Of a stretch of DNA of 64,000 bases, positions 43,872-53,491 are shown in pieces. This DNA is from Planctobacterium marinum (GTDB lineage: Bacteria; Pseudomonadota; Gammaproteobacteria; Enterobacterales; Alteromonadaceae). The notes under the pieces were generated by a model. It made no database searches, was not told the origin of the DNA, and worked only from the letters and a program-made list of their open reading frames with translations. The translations under genes were made by a program, and so were the position numbers. The stretch lies in contig NZ_JAJEWQ010000005.1 of the NCBI RefSeq assembly GCF_020687805.1, forward strand, positions 186,001 through 250,000, written 5' to 3'. Numbering within the stretch: position 1 is the stretch's first letter; each line of letters begins with the position of its first letter.

Positions 43872-45112
43872 TCCTGAGTATTGCAAGCGGAAGCCTGAAA
43901 AGCCGAAAAAGCTCCGTCATTCTGACCATAATCTCCCTGGTGGTGAGTATCAGCCTGCTGCTGAGTGTGGAGCACATCCGCAGCGAAGCAAAAGACAGCT
44001 TTGGGCGCACGGTATCGGGGGTAGACTTAATCGTGGGCGCGAGAACCGGGCAACTTAATTTGTTGCTCTATTCGGTGTTTCGGGTGGGCAATGCCACCAA
44101 CAATATAGACTGGGCCACCTTTGAAAAAATACAGGCTGACGAGCTGGTAAAATGGGCCATTCCGGTTTCGCTGGGGGATTCCCACAAAGGTTACCGGGTG
44201 ATGGGTACCAGTAGCGATTATTTTAAGCATTTCCGTTATGGTCAAAAGCAGCTGCTGGACTTTCAGCAGGGTGAAGCCTTCGGTGATATTCTGCAAACGG
44301 TGATAGGCGCGGAAGTGGCGCAAAAGCTGGGATATCAGGTTGGCGATAGCATCACCCTGTCTCATGGTGTGGGCGGCGTCAGTTTTAGTAATCACGATGA
44401 AGCCCCGTTTGTGGTTACCGGAATACTAAAAGCCACCGGAACACCGGTAGATCAAACGGTACACGTCAGTCTGGAATCGCTGGAACTGGTGCATTTGCCC
44501 GCCGCTCATATCGCCAGGTATGTCAGCGATCCACAAGCCGCACTGAACCAAAATCCGTTGCAACCTAAAACCATTACGGCCTTCTTTTTGGGCTTAAACT
44601 CAAAATTTGCCACCTTTGGTGTGCAACGCAGCATCAATAACTATCGCGGTGAACCTTTACTGGCAATTTTACCCGGTGTTGCCCTGGCTGAATTGTGGCA
44701 AATGCTGGGAACGGTGGAAAACCTGCTGCGGGTTATCTCGGTGTTAATTTTAATTTCCTCTTTGTTCGGCTTAGCGACGATGTTATTAGCCTCAATGCGT
44801 GAGCGTCACCGGGAAATTGCCGTACTTCGGGCCATAGGCGCGGGACCTGGCTTGCTGTTTGTGCTTATTCAGGCTGAAGCTCTGTTGGTGTCCGCAGTTG
44901 CCACACTGCTGTCGTTTTTATTGGTGTGGCTCACCCTGGTGGTCAGCAACGAATGGCTGAGTACCTATTACGGTTTATTCATCAGCACCGACTTATTAAC
45001 TCAGGACGCAATGCTTATCGCTCTTATGGTTGTAATCGCCACCAGTATCGTGGCCTGTATTCCGGCTATCGGGGCTTACCGGCGGGCACTACACTCTGGT
45101 CTGAATCAATAG
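43868..45112 (+). CDS. FtsX/MacB-type ABC permease
   Basis: The protein has an N-terminal helix, a large periplasmic region (about 45-270) and three C-terminal helices (ISVLILISSLFGLATMLLASMRERHREIAVLRAIGA is the FtsX signature). This family exports or extracts substrates at the periplasmic face rather than importing them. With its ATPase partner and the zinc-linked neighbours it resembles the accessory ABC system of zinc-regulated loci such as zrg of Vibrio cholerae, as I recall it; that parallel is inferred. Confidence 0.88.
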   Translation: MILSIASGSLKSRKSSVILTIISLVVSISLLLSVEHIRSEAKDSFGRTVSGVDLIVGARTGQLNLLLYSVFRVGNATNNIDWATFEKIQADELVKWAIPVSLGDSHKGYRVMGTSSDYFKHFRYGQKQLLDFQQGEAFGDILQTVIGAEVAQKLGYQVGDSITLSHGVGGVSFSNHDEAPFVVTGILKATGTPVDQTVHVSLESLELVHLPAAHIARYVSDPQAALNQNPLQPKTITAFFLGLNSKFATFGVQRSINNYRGEPLLAILPGVALAELWQMLGTVENLLRVISVLILISSLFGLATMLLASMRERHREIAVLRAIGAGPGLLFVLIQAEALLVSAVATLLSFLLVWLTLVVSNEWLSTYYGLFISTDLLTQDAMLIALMVVIATSIVACIPAIGAYRRALHSGLNQ

Positions 45113-45190
45113 CAGGGAAAAATCCGGATAATAAAACTGGCATTTTTATCGCGCTGTACGACACTGTAGTCAGACCGTCGGGAGTTATCC

Positions 45191-45916
45191 GTGAGAAAGT
45201 TACTGCTTTTAATCTTGCCATTTTCGCTGTTTTGCCATGCGCAGCAGCTCATCGTGGCTACCGATATCTGGCCCAAATATACCTCCGAGCAAAGTGATGG
45301 CTTATATGAGGAATTGCTCAGGCGGGTCTTTCCGGACTTCGAGATGCGTTTTGTGTATGCCGATTACGCCCGCACCAAAGCCATGGTCGTCAATGGCAGT
45401 GCCGATATCTGGCTGGGTGCCTATAAAAACGAAGAGCAGTACATCAGTACACCGCAAGAAGCCATGGATGCCGACTTTATCTACGCTATCTACCTCAGCG
45501 CCAGGTACCAGGCCCGGGGACCGGATTTTTTTGACGCCCCCGCCGCCTGGTTAACCGATTATTTATACGACCGCTACTTCCCACAATATCGATTGCAGGG
45601 TTATGAAGTGAATGACGCGACTACCGCATTCCGGTTGTTAAAAGCCGAAAAGGTGCGCTTTATTTTGGGGGATAGCTCTGAAATGCAGCAACTCATGGCC
45701 GCAGAAAACATTCAAAATACCGGCTTTAGTTGGCAAAAGTTCGGGGATCTTCCGCTGTATCCTGCCTTTAGTAAGCAAAACATACATTTTGCCCAACTGA
45801 TGACGATTTGGGACGAAGCACTGCGTGATCTGAAGCAAAACGGTCAGTTGGAAGCCCTGTATCACAAGCATGGGGTGCGCTCAGAGTACCCCTTTACCTC
45901 AACCGCCGGGCAATAA
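45191..45916 (+). CDS. Periplasmic family-3 solute-binding-like protein
   Basis: A signal peptide (to CHA) precedes QQLIVATDIWPKYTS. The rest matches the family 3 two-lobed pattern (VNGSADIWLGAYKNEEQYI, RFILGDSSEMQQLM). No amino-acid permease is near. The GTG start is preceded by GGGAG. A 78-base gap separates it from the ABC permease, so cotranscription is possible but not required. It is similar in kind to the protein at 9750. Confidence 0.75.
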   Translation: MRKLLLLILPFSLFCHAQQLIVATDIWPKYTSEQSDGLYEELLRRVFPDFEMRFVYADYARTKAMVVNGSADIWLGAYKNEEQYISTPQEAMDADFIYAIYLSARYQARGPDFFDAPAAWLTDYLYDRYFPQYRLQGYEVNDATTAFRLLKAEKVRFILGDSSEMQQLMAAENIQNTGFSWQKFGDLPLYPAFSKQNIHFAQLMTIWDEALRDLKQNGQLEALYHKHGVRSEYPFTSTAGQ

Positions 45917-45919
45917 CCT

Positions 45920-46192
45920 TCAGGCAGTGTAAAGGGTGTACAGACCAATTAATATAAAACCTACACCCGCGATATATTGCAGATATTTGGGATTGAGGTA
46001 TTCACTCAACAGTGTACCGGCCAAAACACCTATGGCGGAAGCCACAATCAACGCCGCTGAAGCTGCCAGAAACACTGTGTATTTACTCACGGCCTTGTCT
46101 GCGGCAAACAACATAGTCGCCAACTGGGTTTTATCCCCCAGCTCCGCAATAAACACCGAAGCAAAAATCGTGAAGAAGATTTTCCAGTCCAT
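45920..46192 (-). CDS. Single-domain GDT1/UPF0016 (TMEM165-like) transporter
   Basis: This 90-residue protein has one family motif, ELGDKTQLATM, and three hydrophobic segments. Standard GDT1 proteins have two such motifs in about 190 residues; half-size forms work as dimers or paired genes. They carry Mn2+ or Ca2+ out of the cytoplasm. No second copy is adjacent. It converges with the solute-binding gene, leaving three bases between them. Confidence 0.8.
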   Translation of the reverse strand: MDWKIFFTIFASVFIAELGDKTQLATMLFAADKAVSKYTVFLAASAALIVASAIGVLAGTLLSEYLNPKYLQYIAGVGFILIGLYTLYTA

Positions 46193-46216
46193 TAATATTC
46201 CTATGGTTCCTAAAAA

Positions 46217-47578
46217 TTATGCCACTGATTGAATATTCTGGCGGGCAGCGGCGAGTTTAATGCGCGACGCCATCAGCTTTGCTACCGCAGCAAAAACCGG
46301 AACCACCACAGAATTGCCAAACTGTTTATATGCCTGAGTATCAGAAACCGGGATTCTGAACTCATCTTTACCGAGAGCAGAAAATCCCATCAGGCGGGCG
46401 CATTCTACCGGGGTTAATCTGCGAGGGCGAGTATTTCCCATGAGTTGTGCTTCAAAAGACCCATTTAGATCCCAACCTCGGTCCACCAGGATCTCAGAGC
46501 CGTCCTTATAATAACGGGCTGAAAGGGTTCTGGCCACACTGTGCTCATTCACCAGACCAAAGCCAAAACCATTGCCTTTGGCTTTGTGTTTTTGTGCATA
46601 TTGGTACAAGTATTCCCATAGCTTTGGAGTGAGTATGTATTTACTATCAACATCTTTATCCAGTAACTGCCCAAGGCTAATCTGGGTGTCCGGGAAAAAC
46701 TGGTTTATGCCTGCCAGGCTAAAGTCCTGATGCAAATTAAGGTCGCGGCGAAAACCCACCAATACGATCCGTTCCCGGTGTTGCGGCAGAAAGTGTCTGG
46801 CGTCGATGATTTTCGGATCTTTGCCGGAAAACGCCTTATCCGCCACTTCATAGCCCAGTTCATCCAGCGTTTGCAGGATAATTTTAAAGGTCTTGCCTTT
46901 ATCGTGACTTTTCAGGTTTTTCACATTTTCCAGCACAAAAGCCGCCGGTTGTTTTGCCGCGATGATTCTGGCTACATCGAAAAACAAAGTCCCCTGAGTC
47001 TGACACTCAAAACCATGAGCCTTGCCCAGGGCATTTTTCTTGGAAACACCCGCCAGTGAAAAGGGCTGGCAGGGGAATCCCGCCAACAACACATCGTGTT
47101 GCGGGATCTGCTCATCGATGTGCCGGTAAGCATCCTGCTCACTAACATCATCCCGCCGGGATAAAGTCACTGAGCGAATATCGTCATTGAAAACGTGATT
47201 GTCTGGATCGCAGTGATGATTTGCTTTGTAAGTTCGTTGTGCAAACTTGTTCCACTCGCTGGTAAACACACACAATCCACCAATATCCTCAAAGCCTTTT
47301 CGGATACCCCCGATACCGGCAAACAAATCGATAAAGCGAAATTGGGCATTCTCTGAGGTGACTTTGGATTGCGGTAATAATGCCTGTAAATGCAGATATT
47401 CATGATGGGTCAATGTGGGCGTGGCTTTGCCCTTCAACCACCGATTGATGGTTTCTCTGGCCCACTTGCCCGGAGAATACTGGTTGAGATAGCCAGCCAG
47501 TTGTTTTTGATCGTAGATTTCCAGTAATTTACTGATGAGTGCAATATCGCTGAGTTGCGCCTGAGAGGTAGAAGACAA
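46217..47578 (-). CDS. dcm: DNA cytosine-5 methyltransferase, Dcm-like
   Basis: The N-terminal 60 residues look like a helix-turn-helix (KQLAGYL..., [14 protein letters not shown]). The C5-methylase motifs follow: [16 protein letters not shown], catalytic [26 protein letters not shown] and GNSVVVPV. It resembles Dcm, which methylates the second C of CCWGG. No vsr repair gene or restriction endonuclease is adjacent, so it is an orphan. An operator-like palindrome lies just upstream of its start. Confidence 0.92.
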   Translation of the reverse strand: MSSTSQAQLSDIALISKLLEIYDQKQLAGYLNQYSPGKWARETINRWLKGKATPTLTHHEYLHLQALLPQSKVTSENAQFRFIDLFAGIGGIRKGFEDIGGLCVFTSEWNKFAQRTYKANHHCDPDNHVFNDDIRSVTLSRRDDVSEQDAYRHIDEQIPQHDVLLAGFPCQPFSLAGVSKKNALGKAHGFECQTQGTLFFDVARIIAAKQPAAFVLENVKNLKSHDKGKTFKIILQTLDELGYEVADKAFSGKDPKIIDARHFLPQHRERIVLVGFRRDLNLHQDFSLAGINQFFPDTQISLGQLLDKDVDSKYILTPKLWEYLYQYAQKHKAKGNGFGFGLVNEHSVARTLSARYYKDGSEILVDRGWDLNGSFEAQLMGNTRPRRLTPVECARLMGFSALGKDEFRIPVSDTQAYKQFGNSVVVPVFAAVAKLMASRIKLAAARQNIQSVA

Positions 47579-47603
47579 TGTCGTTTTTCTTATGTGTCAA
47601 AAG

Positions 47604-47620
47604 TGTGATGAACTATCACA
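47604..47620. promoter_or_regulatory. Palindromic operator upstream of the methylase gene
   Basis: TGTGAT (47604-47609), GAACT, ATCACA (47615-47620) is a perfect 6-bp inverted repeat 26 bases upstream of the methylase start. C5 methylases with N-terminal helix-turn-helix regions can repress their own genes at such sites. The seven-base spacing within TGTGA/TCACA differs from the canonical CRP site. Confidence 0.5.
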
Positions 47621-47735
47621 TATATTCACCTTTTCGTCTATTCAATATGGTCTGTGCAAGCGCCGCCCGGCGCTGCGACTTTGCAGATAAAAAAATCACT
47701 TGATCTTTTTGTGATGTTATAACATTATTTGCACA

Positions 47736-47912
47736 GTCATTGATTGAGCTGTTCCGTGGCCTCACGGCTACACCGGGTTCAGCACAGCAATGACTCAGTA
47801 TCGTTCATGTTATCTGTCAGGTCATGACTTACTGAATTTTAAAGGTTTCTCATGTTGGGTATGAGGAAGCAAAGAGGCGTCAGATTTTCGCATTTGATCT
47901 GACGCCTTTTTT
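47736..47912 (+). ncRNA. Candidate structured small RNA or mltC leader
   Basis: No protein gene is read on the plus strand here, yet the sequence folds well. GTCATT (47736-47741) pairs with AATGAC (47789-47794), GCTGT (47748-47752) with ACAGC (47784-47788), and CCGTG/CACGG makes an inner hairpin. TTTCTCAT pairs with ATGAGGAA (47846-47868). An intrinsic terminator ends the element, 38 bases before mltC. It is either an sRNA or an attenuating leader of mltC. The 5' end is a guess based on the first stem. Confidence 0.4.
47876..47912 (+). terminator. Intrinsic terminator upstream of mltC
   Basis: GGCGTCAGAT (47876-47885) pairs perfectly with ATCTGACGCC (47897-47906) and is followed by six T. 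There is no plus-strand protein gene upstream of it, so it must end a non-coding transcript or attenuate mltC. Confidence 0.85.
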
Positions 47913-47950
47913 ATTGCTCTAATAGCAGAAAAACACAATGCCTGAATTTC

Positions 47951-49108
47951 ATGCCGCAACTCATTCGTCCGCTGTTCTGTTTTTGTTTGTCCCTGCTTAT
48001 TGGTTCCTGTACACATACCGACCGCGTCATGTTGGCGCAGGCCGCTAAATCCGGTGATGCCGGGCAAATACTGGAATCCTTTGCCAAACAAAAAGCGGTT
48101 CAGTATCAAAACAATCCCGGCGCTTTAATATACGACTTAAAAAACCTCAAGGAGCTGCTGGAGACACTGAAAGAAAACGCGGCAGACCAATGGGGAGAAC
48201 AACAAACCGAGCTACCTGACAACGATACCTATGTAAAATACACCCAGGATTATCGGGCCAGAGCCATTGTGGATTTTTCACTGGGGCAGGTAAGGGTCGA
48301 AACCATCAATGCCGAAGATTATAAAACTCAGCTCAGAGAAGCCATTGTCACCACCTTACTGACGACCGCCGATCCAACCGCGACTGACATTTTTAATGCC
48401 GACACTCCGCAGTTTAATGGCGAACCCTTTCTGTACGGACAGGTTCGGGATCAGGATGGTGTTGCGGTGCGGTTCCAGTGGCGTGCAGGTCGCTTTGCTG
48501 AATACCTGATGGCAACCCAACTCAAAATCCATAGCATCGAAGCCGGTACCCGCCATTCTGTGAACTTTCCGCTGGTGAGCAATCATCACGAACTGCGTAA
48601 AAAGCAGTACGCGCAATACGTACTGGCTTCTTCTGCTCGCTATCAGGTGTCGGCCAGCCTGATCTACGCCATTATCGAAACCGAAAGTAGCTTCAACCCC
48701 TTCGCGGTAAGTACTTCAAATGCCTACGGCTTGATGCAGATAATCCCGGCCTCAGCGGGTAAGGACGTGTACCAACGCATTAAAGGCCGCAGCGATCAGC
48801 CCACGCAATCGGTGTTATTCCGGCCACAGGACAACATTGATATCGGCACGGCCTATTTACATCTGCTGGATGATGTTTATCTGAAGAACATCAAACAGGC
48901 GCAAAGCCGGGAATATGCCACCATTTCAGCGTACAACGGCGGCGCGGGCAATGTGTTTAAAACCTTCAACAGCAACCGCGAACGGGCCATTAGTAACATT
49001 AATCGACTCTCAGCTAAGCAAGTTTACGATAGCCTGACAACCAGACATCCCCGCGCCGAAAGCCGCCGTTACCTGGAAAAAGTACTGAATTTTAAACAGA
49101 ATTATTAA
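47951..49108 (+). CDS. mltC: Membrane-bound lytic murein transglycosylase C
   Basis: This 385-residue lipoprotein has the lipobox LIGSC. An N-terminal DUF3393-type domain is followed by the SLT domain, with the catalytic Glu in ETESSFNPFAVS and the blocks AYGLMQIIP and SAYNGGAGNV. It cleaves peptidoglycan to 1,6-anhydro products at the inner face of the outer membrane. The Shine-Dalgarno sequence is weak. The terminator-bearing element directly upstream may control its expression. Confidence 0.9.
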   Translation: MPQLIRPLFCFCLSLLIGSCTHTDRVMLAQAAKSGDAGQILESFAKQKAVQYQNNPGALIYDLKNLKELLETLKENAADQWGEQQTELPDNDTYVKYTQDYRARAIVDFSLGQVRVETINAEDYKTQLREAIVTTLLTTADPTATDIFNADTPQFNGEPFLYGQVRDQDGVAVRFQWRAGRFAEYLMATQLKIHSIEAGTRHSVNFPLVSNHHELRKKQYAQYVLASSARYQVSASLIYAIIETESSFNPFAVSTSNAYGLMQIIPASAGKDVYQRIKGRSDQPTQSVLFRPQDNIDIGTAYLHLLDDVYLKNIKQAQSREYATISAYNGGAGNVFKTFNSNRERAISNINRLSAKQVYDSLTTRHPRAESRRYLEKVLNFKQNY

Positions 49109-49118
49109 ACCGGGAATG

Positions 49119-49149
49119 ATGACTCACCGGCAGGAAGCCGGTGAGTCAT
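49119..49149. terminator. 13-bp stem-loop between convergent mltC and RND genes
   Basis: ATGACTCACCGGC (49119-49131) pairs with 49137-49149 around AGGAA, 10 bases after the mltC stop and 9 bases after the RND stop on the other strand. No T-run follows in either direction, so it is probably a bidirectional, hairpin-type 3' end. Confidence 0.6.
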
Positions 49150-49157
49150 TACAGATA

Positions 49158-52100
49158 TCAGGATACCGTTACCGGTTCGCCGTCAGACACATCCTGCTGC
49201 TGTTCGGCTTTGCTTTGTCCTAACTGCAACAAACTGGGCAGGAAAATCAGGGTGAAGAAGGTACTGACACTCATGCCACCCACGATAACAGCGGCGATGC
49301 CGCGATACAGCTCTGCACCGGCGCCGGGGATAAGTAGCAAAGGCAACATCCCAAATAAGCTGGTTAGTGTACTCATCAGAATGGGTCGCAAACGCAATCT
49401 GACCGCCTGTTCCACCGCGTCCACCCGGGCCATGCCTTCGCGTTCAGCCATACGGGTCTGATACACCAGCAAAATCGCGTTGTTTACCACCAGCCCCAGC
49501 AAAATGATAAAGCCAATCATGGTCAACAGATCCAACGGCTGGAAGCCGGTAAGCAGATCCGTTAAGCGCAATGAGGCGATGCCTCCGACGGTAGCCAGCG
49601 GGATCGTGGCCACCACCAGCAAACTGTCTTTGAAGGAGCGGAACAGCGCCGACATCAGCAAATACAATATGATCAGCGCCAGTATGAAACTCTGACTCAT
49701 ATTAGTGATGGCTTCTGTGAGGGCTTCGGCCGTCCCCCGGTAGGTAACGGCACCTTCATCCCCCAACAACGCCAGGACTTTGTCATCCACTGATTCTTTC
49801 AGGGTCGCTATGGCCGCTTCCAGCGAGAGGTTATCGGGCGGGGTAACCTGCAATGTGATGGTACGCTTGCGGTCTACCCGGCGAATTTCTCCGGGTCCGG
49901 AAGTGCGACTGACTTCTGCCAGGGCACTGACCGGTTGTACTCCGCCGTCAGGTGTATATAAGGGTGTAGACTCCAGCTCTTCAGGTGTGCGCCATTCCTC
50001 TGAGCGCAAAATCACGTCTAAACGCTTTTGCCCGTCGAAATAATCCCCCACATACAAACCATTGCCCAGCGCCCGACTGATTTGAGACATTTCCTTGCGG
50101 GTCCAGCCGGATTCGGCAAGTTTGCGCTCGTAGGGAATTAAGCGCAATTCAGGTTCCGCCAGATTCAGTCCGGGCACCGGCTGGGTTTGTGCGTTTGGCA
50201 ACGCTTCCATAACAGCGCCAAACCCCACGCGTGCGGCATTGAGTAACTGTTCTTCATCATTGGCCTGAATATCAATATCAATGCGGCGACCACCGCCTAA
50301 TCCCTGAAAAATTTGAGATTGTTGTGCAAATGCGATGGTATCCGGAAAACCGGATAAAATTTCCGAATTCAAAATACCCAGCAGCGCCTGAATATCATCG
50401 GCGTCTTCCGCGCGGCCACCCATAAAGCCAAAGGTACCAAAAATGCCCAGCCAGTCGTGCGCCACTTTTGGTTGCTTTTCACCGCTGAGGTAAGGCTCCA
50501 TGCGCTGATTAATGACATCAATCATTTCGTGTCTGCCGGCGTCAATACTCAGTCCTGGCGGTGGCAACATAAAGGCGCCAAACTGGTTTTCGTTCCCCTT
50601 GGGCAGATAATCCTTTTGCGGAAACAACAAATAACTGGCGAACACGGCAAAACCAAACAAGCCGAACACCCAGGCGAAGCGCTTTTTATTGCTGCCGGTG
50701 ATCCGCATAATGCCGCGTGTGATATTGTCCCACCAGTGATCGTGAGGATCTTCCGAATTAATGGTTTTTAACAGCCGCGTAGATGCCGCCGGGATCACCG
50801 ACACAGCCACTAGCAGCGATGCCACCACGGCCACAGAGATGGCTATGGCCAAATCAGCAAACAGTTGCCCGGCCACATCTTCTAAAAAAGCAATCGGCAG
50901 GAATATCGCGACTGTGGTCGTAGTGGACGCCAGTAACGCGCCCCACACCTGGGTTGTACCCCGGAATGCAGCATCACCGGTTTTGGCACCGTGCTCCCGC
51001 ATTCGCACGATGTTTTCCAGCACCACAATCGCCGCATCCAGCACCATACCAACAGCAAACGCCAGGCCTGCCATGGAAATAATATTAAGGCTGCGCCCCA
51101 TTAAATCCAGCGCCACAAACGTTACCGTCAGGGAAATCGGAATGGACAAGGCCACCGCCAGCGTGGCCTTAAACTTGCGTAAAAACCACCACAAAATAGA
51201 GACCGCCAGGATAAAACCCAGCAGCAGATTATTGCGCACCAGCGCCATCGAATCTTCAATGTAGATGGTCTGGTCGTACATTTGAATTATTTCAAGTCCG
51301 GCGCGAGCCAGCGGCCCTTCGTTCAGCTCTTTAACCACCTGCTTCAGACCTTCGTCAACATCCATGACGTTAACCCCCACTTCCGCCTGAGCATTCATGG
51401 CTATGGCCGGCACGCCGTCCAGGGTCAGTACCCCAAAGCGTTCGCCTAAAACCGCTTCTACACGGGCCACATCACGCAGTAAAATGGGCGTATCGTCCCG
51501 CCATTCGAGGATCATACCTTCCAGATCCGGAATGTCATATTTACCGTCAAAGCGCAGCGTATACTTGCGTCGCCCAATATTTTTAAAGCCACCGGACGAG
51601 TCGGTATTACCCCCCACTTTGGCGGCAATTTCCGGAATGTTTAAACCCAGCGCGGCAACTTTGTAAGGGTCGAAGGTAACCCGTACTTCTGTGGGTAGTC
51701 CGCCAAAGGCATTGGTTTGTGAGACACCCGGCACCCGTTCCAGTCGGGACTGAATAACGTCTTCCACAAAATCCTGGTAGCTTTCGATGAGTTTGTCATT
51801 CCCGGGCAAGGTATGCAAACCGAACCAGGCAATGGCATCAAATACCGAATCGCCACCCACGGCCAGTATCGGCTCATTGGCATCTGGTGGATAAAAAGGC
51901 ACCTGATTCAGGGCGTTCATCACATCAATCAGAGCGCGGTTAAGATCAGTGCCCGTCTTGTAGCGCAAAACGATGCTGCCACTGCCCTGGGAGGCACTGG
52001 ACTCCATGGTCACAACTCCCTGAAGACTCTTTAATACATCTTCCTGAGGCTCGATGATTTCCGATTCAATTTCCTCCGGCGCTGACGCCCGCCAACTGGT

Positions 52101-52244
52101 ACTGATGACAATTTGTGGCTGTTCCACATCTGGCGTAAGTTGCACTGGTAAACGGGTTAAACTCAATACCCCGAATAACAATATCAGTAAAATCCCAACC
52201 ACTACCGCCGTTGGATTATTTAAAGAGGCTGCCGTTAGTTTCAT
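49158..52244 (-). CDS. RND efflux pump inner-membrane transporter (HAE type)
   Basis: The 1028-residue protein has the RND plan: a first helix (VVVGILLILLFGVLSL), two large periplasmic loops and twelve helices, with FAVGMVLDAAIVVLENIVR in the proton-relay region. It resembles hydrophobe/amphiphile exporters rather than metal pumps. It overlaps its adaptor gene by four bases. No outer-membrane factor gene is adjacent, so it would use one encoded elsewhere. Substrates are unknown. Confidence 0.9.
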   Translation of the reverse strand: MKLTAASLNNPTAVVVGILLILLFGVLSLTRLPVQLTPDVEQPQIVISTSWRASAPEEIESEIIEPQEDVLKSLQGVVTMESSASQGSGSIVLRYKTGTDLNRALIDVMNALNQVPFYPPDANEPILAVGGDSVFDAIAWFGLHTLPGNDKLIESYQDFVEDVIQSRLERVPGVSQTNAFGGLPTEVRVTFDPYKVAALGLNIPEIAAKVGGNTDSSGGFKNIGRRKYTLRFDGKYDIPDLEGMILEWRDDTPILLRDVARVEAVLGERFGVLTLDGVPAIAMNAQAEVGVNVMDVDEGLKQVVKELNEGPLARAGLEIIQMYDQTIYIEDSMALVRNNLLLGFILAVSILWWFLRKFKATLAVALSIPISLTVTFVALDLMGRSLNIISMAGLAFAVGMVLDAAIVVLENIVRMREHGAKTGDAAFRGTTQVWGALLASTTTTVAIFLPIAFLEDVAGQLFADLAIAISVAVVASLLVAVSVIPAASTRLLKTINSEDPHDHWWDNITRGIMRITGSNKKRFAWVFGLFGFAVFASYLLFPQKDYLPKGNENQFGAFMLPPPGLSIDAGRHEMIDVINQRMEPYLSGEKQPKVAHDWLGIFGTFGFMGGRAEDADDIQALLGILNSEILSGFPDTIAFAQQSQIFQGLGGGRRIDIDIQANDEEQLLNAARVGFGAVMEALPNAQTQPVPGLNLAEPELRLIPYERKLAESGWTRKEMSQISRALGNGLYVGDYFDGQKRLDVILRSEEWRTPEELESTPLYTPDGGVQPVSALAEVSRTSGPGEIRRVDRKRTITLQVTPPDNLSLEAAIATLKESVDDKVLALLGDEGAVTYRGTAEALTEAITNMSQSFILALIILYLLMSALFRSFKDSLLVVATIPLATVGGIASLRLTDLLTGFQPLDLLTMIGFIILLGLVVNNAILLVYQTRMAEREGMARVDAVEQAVRLRLRPILMSTLTSLFGMLPLLLIPGAGAELYRGIAAVIVGGMSVSTFFTLIFLPSLLQLGQSKAEQQQDVSDGEPVTVS

Positions 52245-53317
52245 TGACTTATCAGACTCTCATTGTTTTCGCGGATCATCACCTGCTGACCCGGTTGCAG
52301 ACGTTCCGCCCCACGAATGACGATTTTATCGCCTTCCTGAATATCACCACTGACTTCAATCCACCGCTCGGTGGCAATTCCGGTTTCTACCATCACCTGC
52401 TCAGCTTTGTTTTCACCATTGATACGAAACACCCGGGCCCCGTCACGACGTAAAACCAACGCATCTCTGTGTACTGCCAGCACCTGTTTTTCCGCGCCGG
52501 AAGGCACTTTGGCAGTGATGTCCAGGCCAACGGGCCATTTATCGTCAGTAACATCGGCCCGCACTTCCACCAGTCGGGAACGATTATCGGCCACAGGCAC
52601 TGTGGTGCGTACCACCGCCTGACCATTGCCCACAGAAGAACTGAAACTGATGGTTTTACCTGGCGTAACATAGGCTAAAGACGCCACCGGAACACGAGCG
52701 CTGACTTCCAGATCAGTGGTTTGCACCAGACGCACCACCGCTGTACCAGGCGCCACCAGCTCGCCCACGTCTGCCAGCCGCTCCATAATGACGCCGTCGA
52801 AAGGCGCCTGCATATTTTGGTAGGACTGGCTCAGTTCAATCTGATCCAGCAACGCCTTATTCTCTTGCACTTCAGCCTGCGCCTGATCTCGCGCGGCTAA
52901 AGTTCTGTCCAATTCGGTTTTTGAGCTTAAATCTCTCTCGGCCAGTGAGCGCAACCGGTTCACTTCACTGTTCTGGAATGTGAGATTGGATTCGGAGGAT
53001 TTCATACGGGCCAGTTGTTCAGCGTGACGAAACACCAAAGAGGGATCGCGAATAACGGCAAAAGTTTCGCCCGCCTGCACCCTTGTGCCCACCTTAGCCA
53101 CCTGCACCAGTTGCCCTGACACCCGTGCCGCCACCTGTGAATCGTTCTGGCTGACTATCGCCCCGGATACGGAACTTACCGGGGCCAACATACGCATTTG
53201 TGCTGCCTCCACATTTACCGGCGTGGGGCCAAATTGTGCGTATGAAACCATACTGGTTACTATGAGGGTGCTGGCTATGGCGACGCTGGCCATAGCATTG
53301 GCAATCGACTTCCTCAC
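52241..53317 (-). CDS. RND periplasmic adaptor (membrane fusion protein)
   Basis: A signal peptide ends in SYA. The lipoyl halves are GAIVSQNDSQVAARVSGQL and FDGVIMERLADVGELVAPG, separated by a helical hairpin (about 95-150), then the beta-barrel and membrane-proximal domains. It links the RND pump encoded downstream to an outer-membrane channel. It is the first gene of a two-gene operon. Confidence 0.9.
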   Translation of the reverse strand: MRKSIANAMASVAIASTLIVTSMVSYAQFGPTPVNVEAAQMRMLAPVSSVSGAIVSQNDSQVAARVSGQLVQVAKVGTRVQAGETFAVIRDPSLVFRHAEQLARMKSSESNLTFQNSEVNRLRSLAERDLSSKTELDRTLAARDQAQAEVQENKALLDQIELSQSYQNMQAPFDGVIMERLADVGELVAPGTAVVRLVQTTDLEVSARVPVASLAYVTPGKTISFSSSVGNGQAVVRTTVPVADNRSRLVEVRADVTDDKWPVGLDITAKVPSGAEKQVLAVHRDALVLRRDGARVFRINGENKAEQVMVETGIATERWIEVSGDIQEGDKIVIRGAERLQPGQQVMIRENNESLISQ

Positions 53318-53491
53318 GCTGATTCTCCTTGTAAGTGCGTTGCGAAATTGAGTCTTGTTCAGGTGACAGCTGTTGTCAGAAAGCGAATTCTACGCCGCCA
53401 CTGTAGCGAAGTGAAAAGCATTCTGTAACCTGGTGTTACCATTGTGTTAACTATAGTAACGAATCACACTGACAGAATACGACAGTATTCT

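Noticed and set aside
47604-47620. CRP site upstream of the methylase gene
   Set aside because: The TGTGA and TCACA halves are seven bases apart instead of six, so it was kept only as a generic operator.
47714-47725. Zur box (ATGTTATAACAT)
   Set aside because: It is a shorter palindrome that lacks the three central bases of the Zur consensus, so half-site spacing is wrong.
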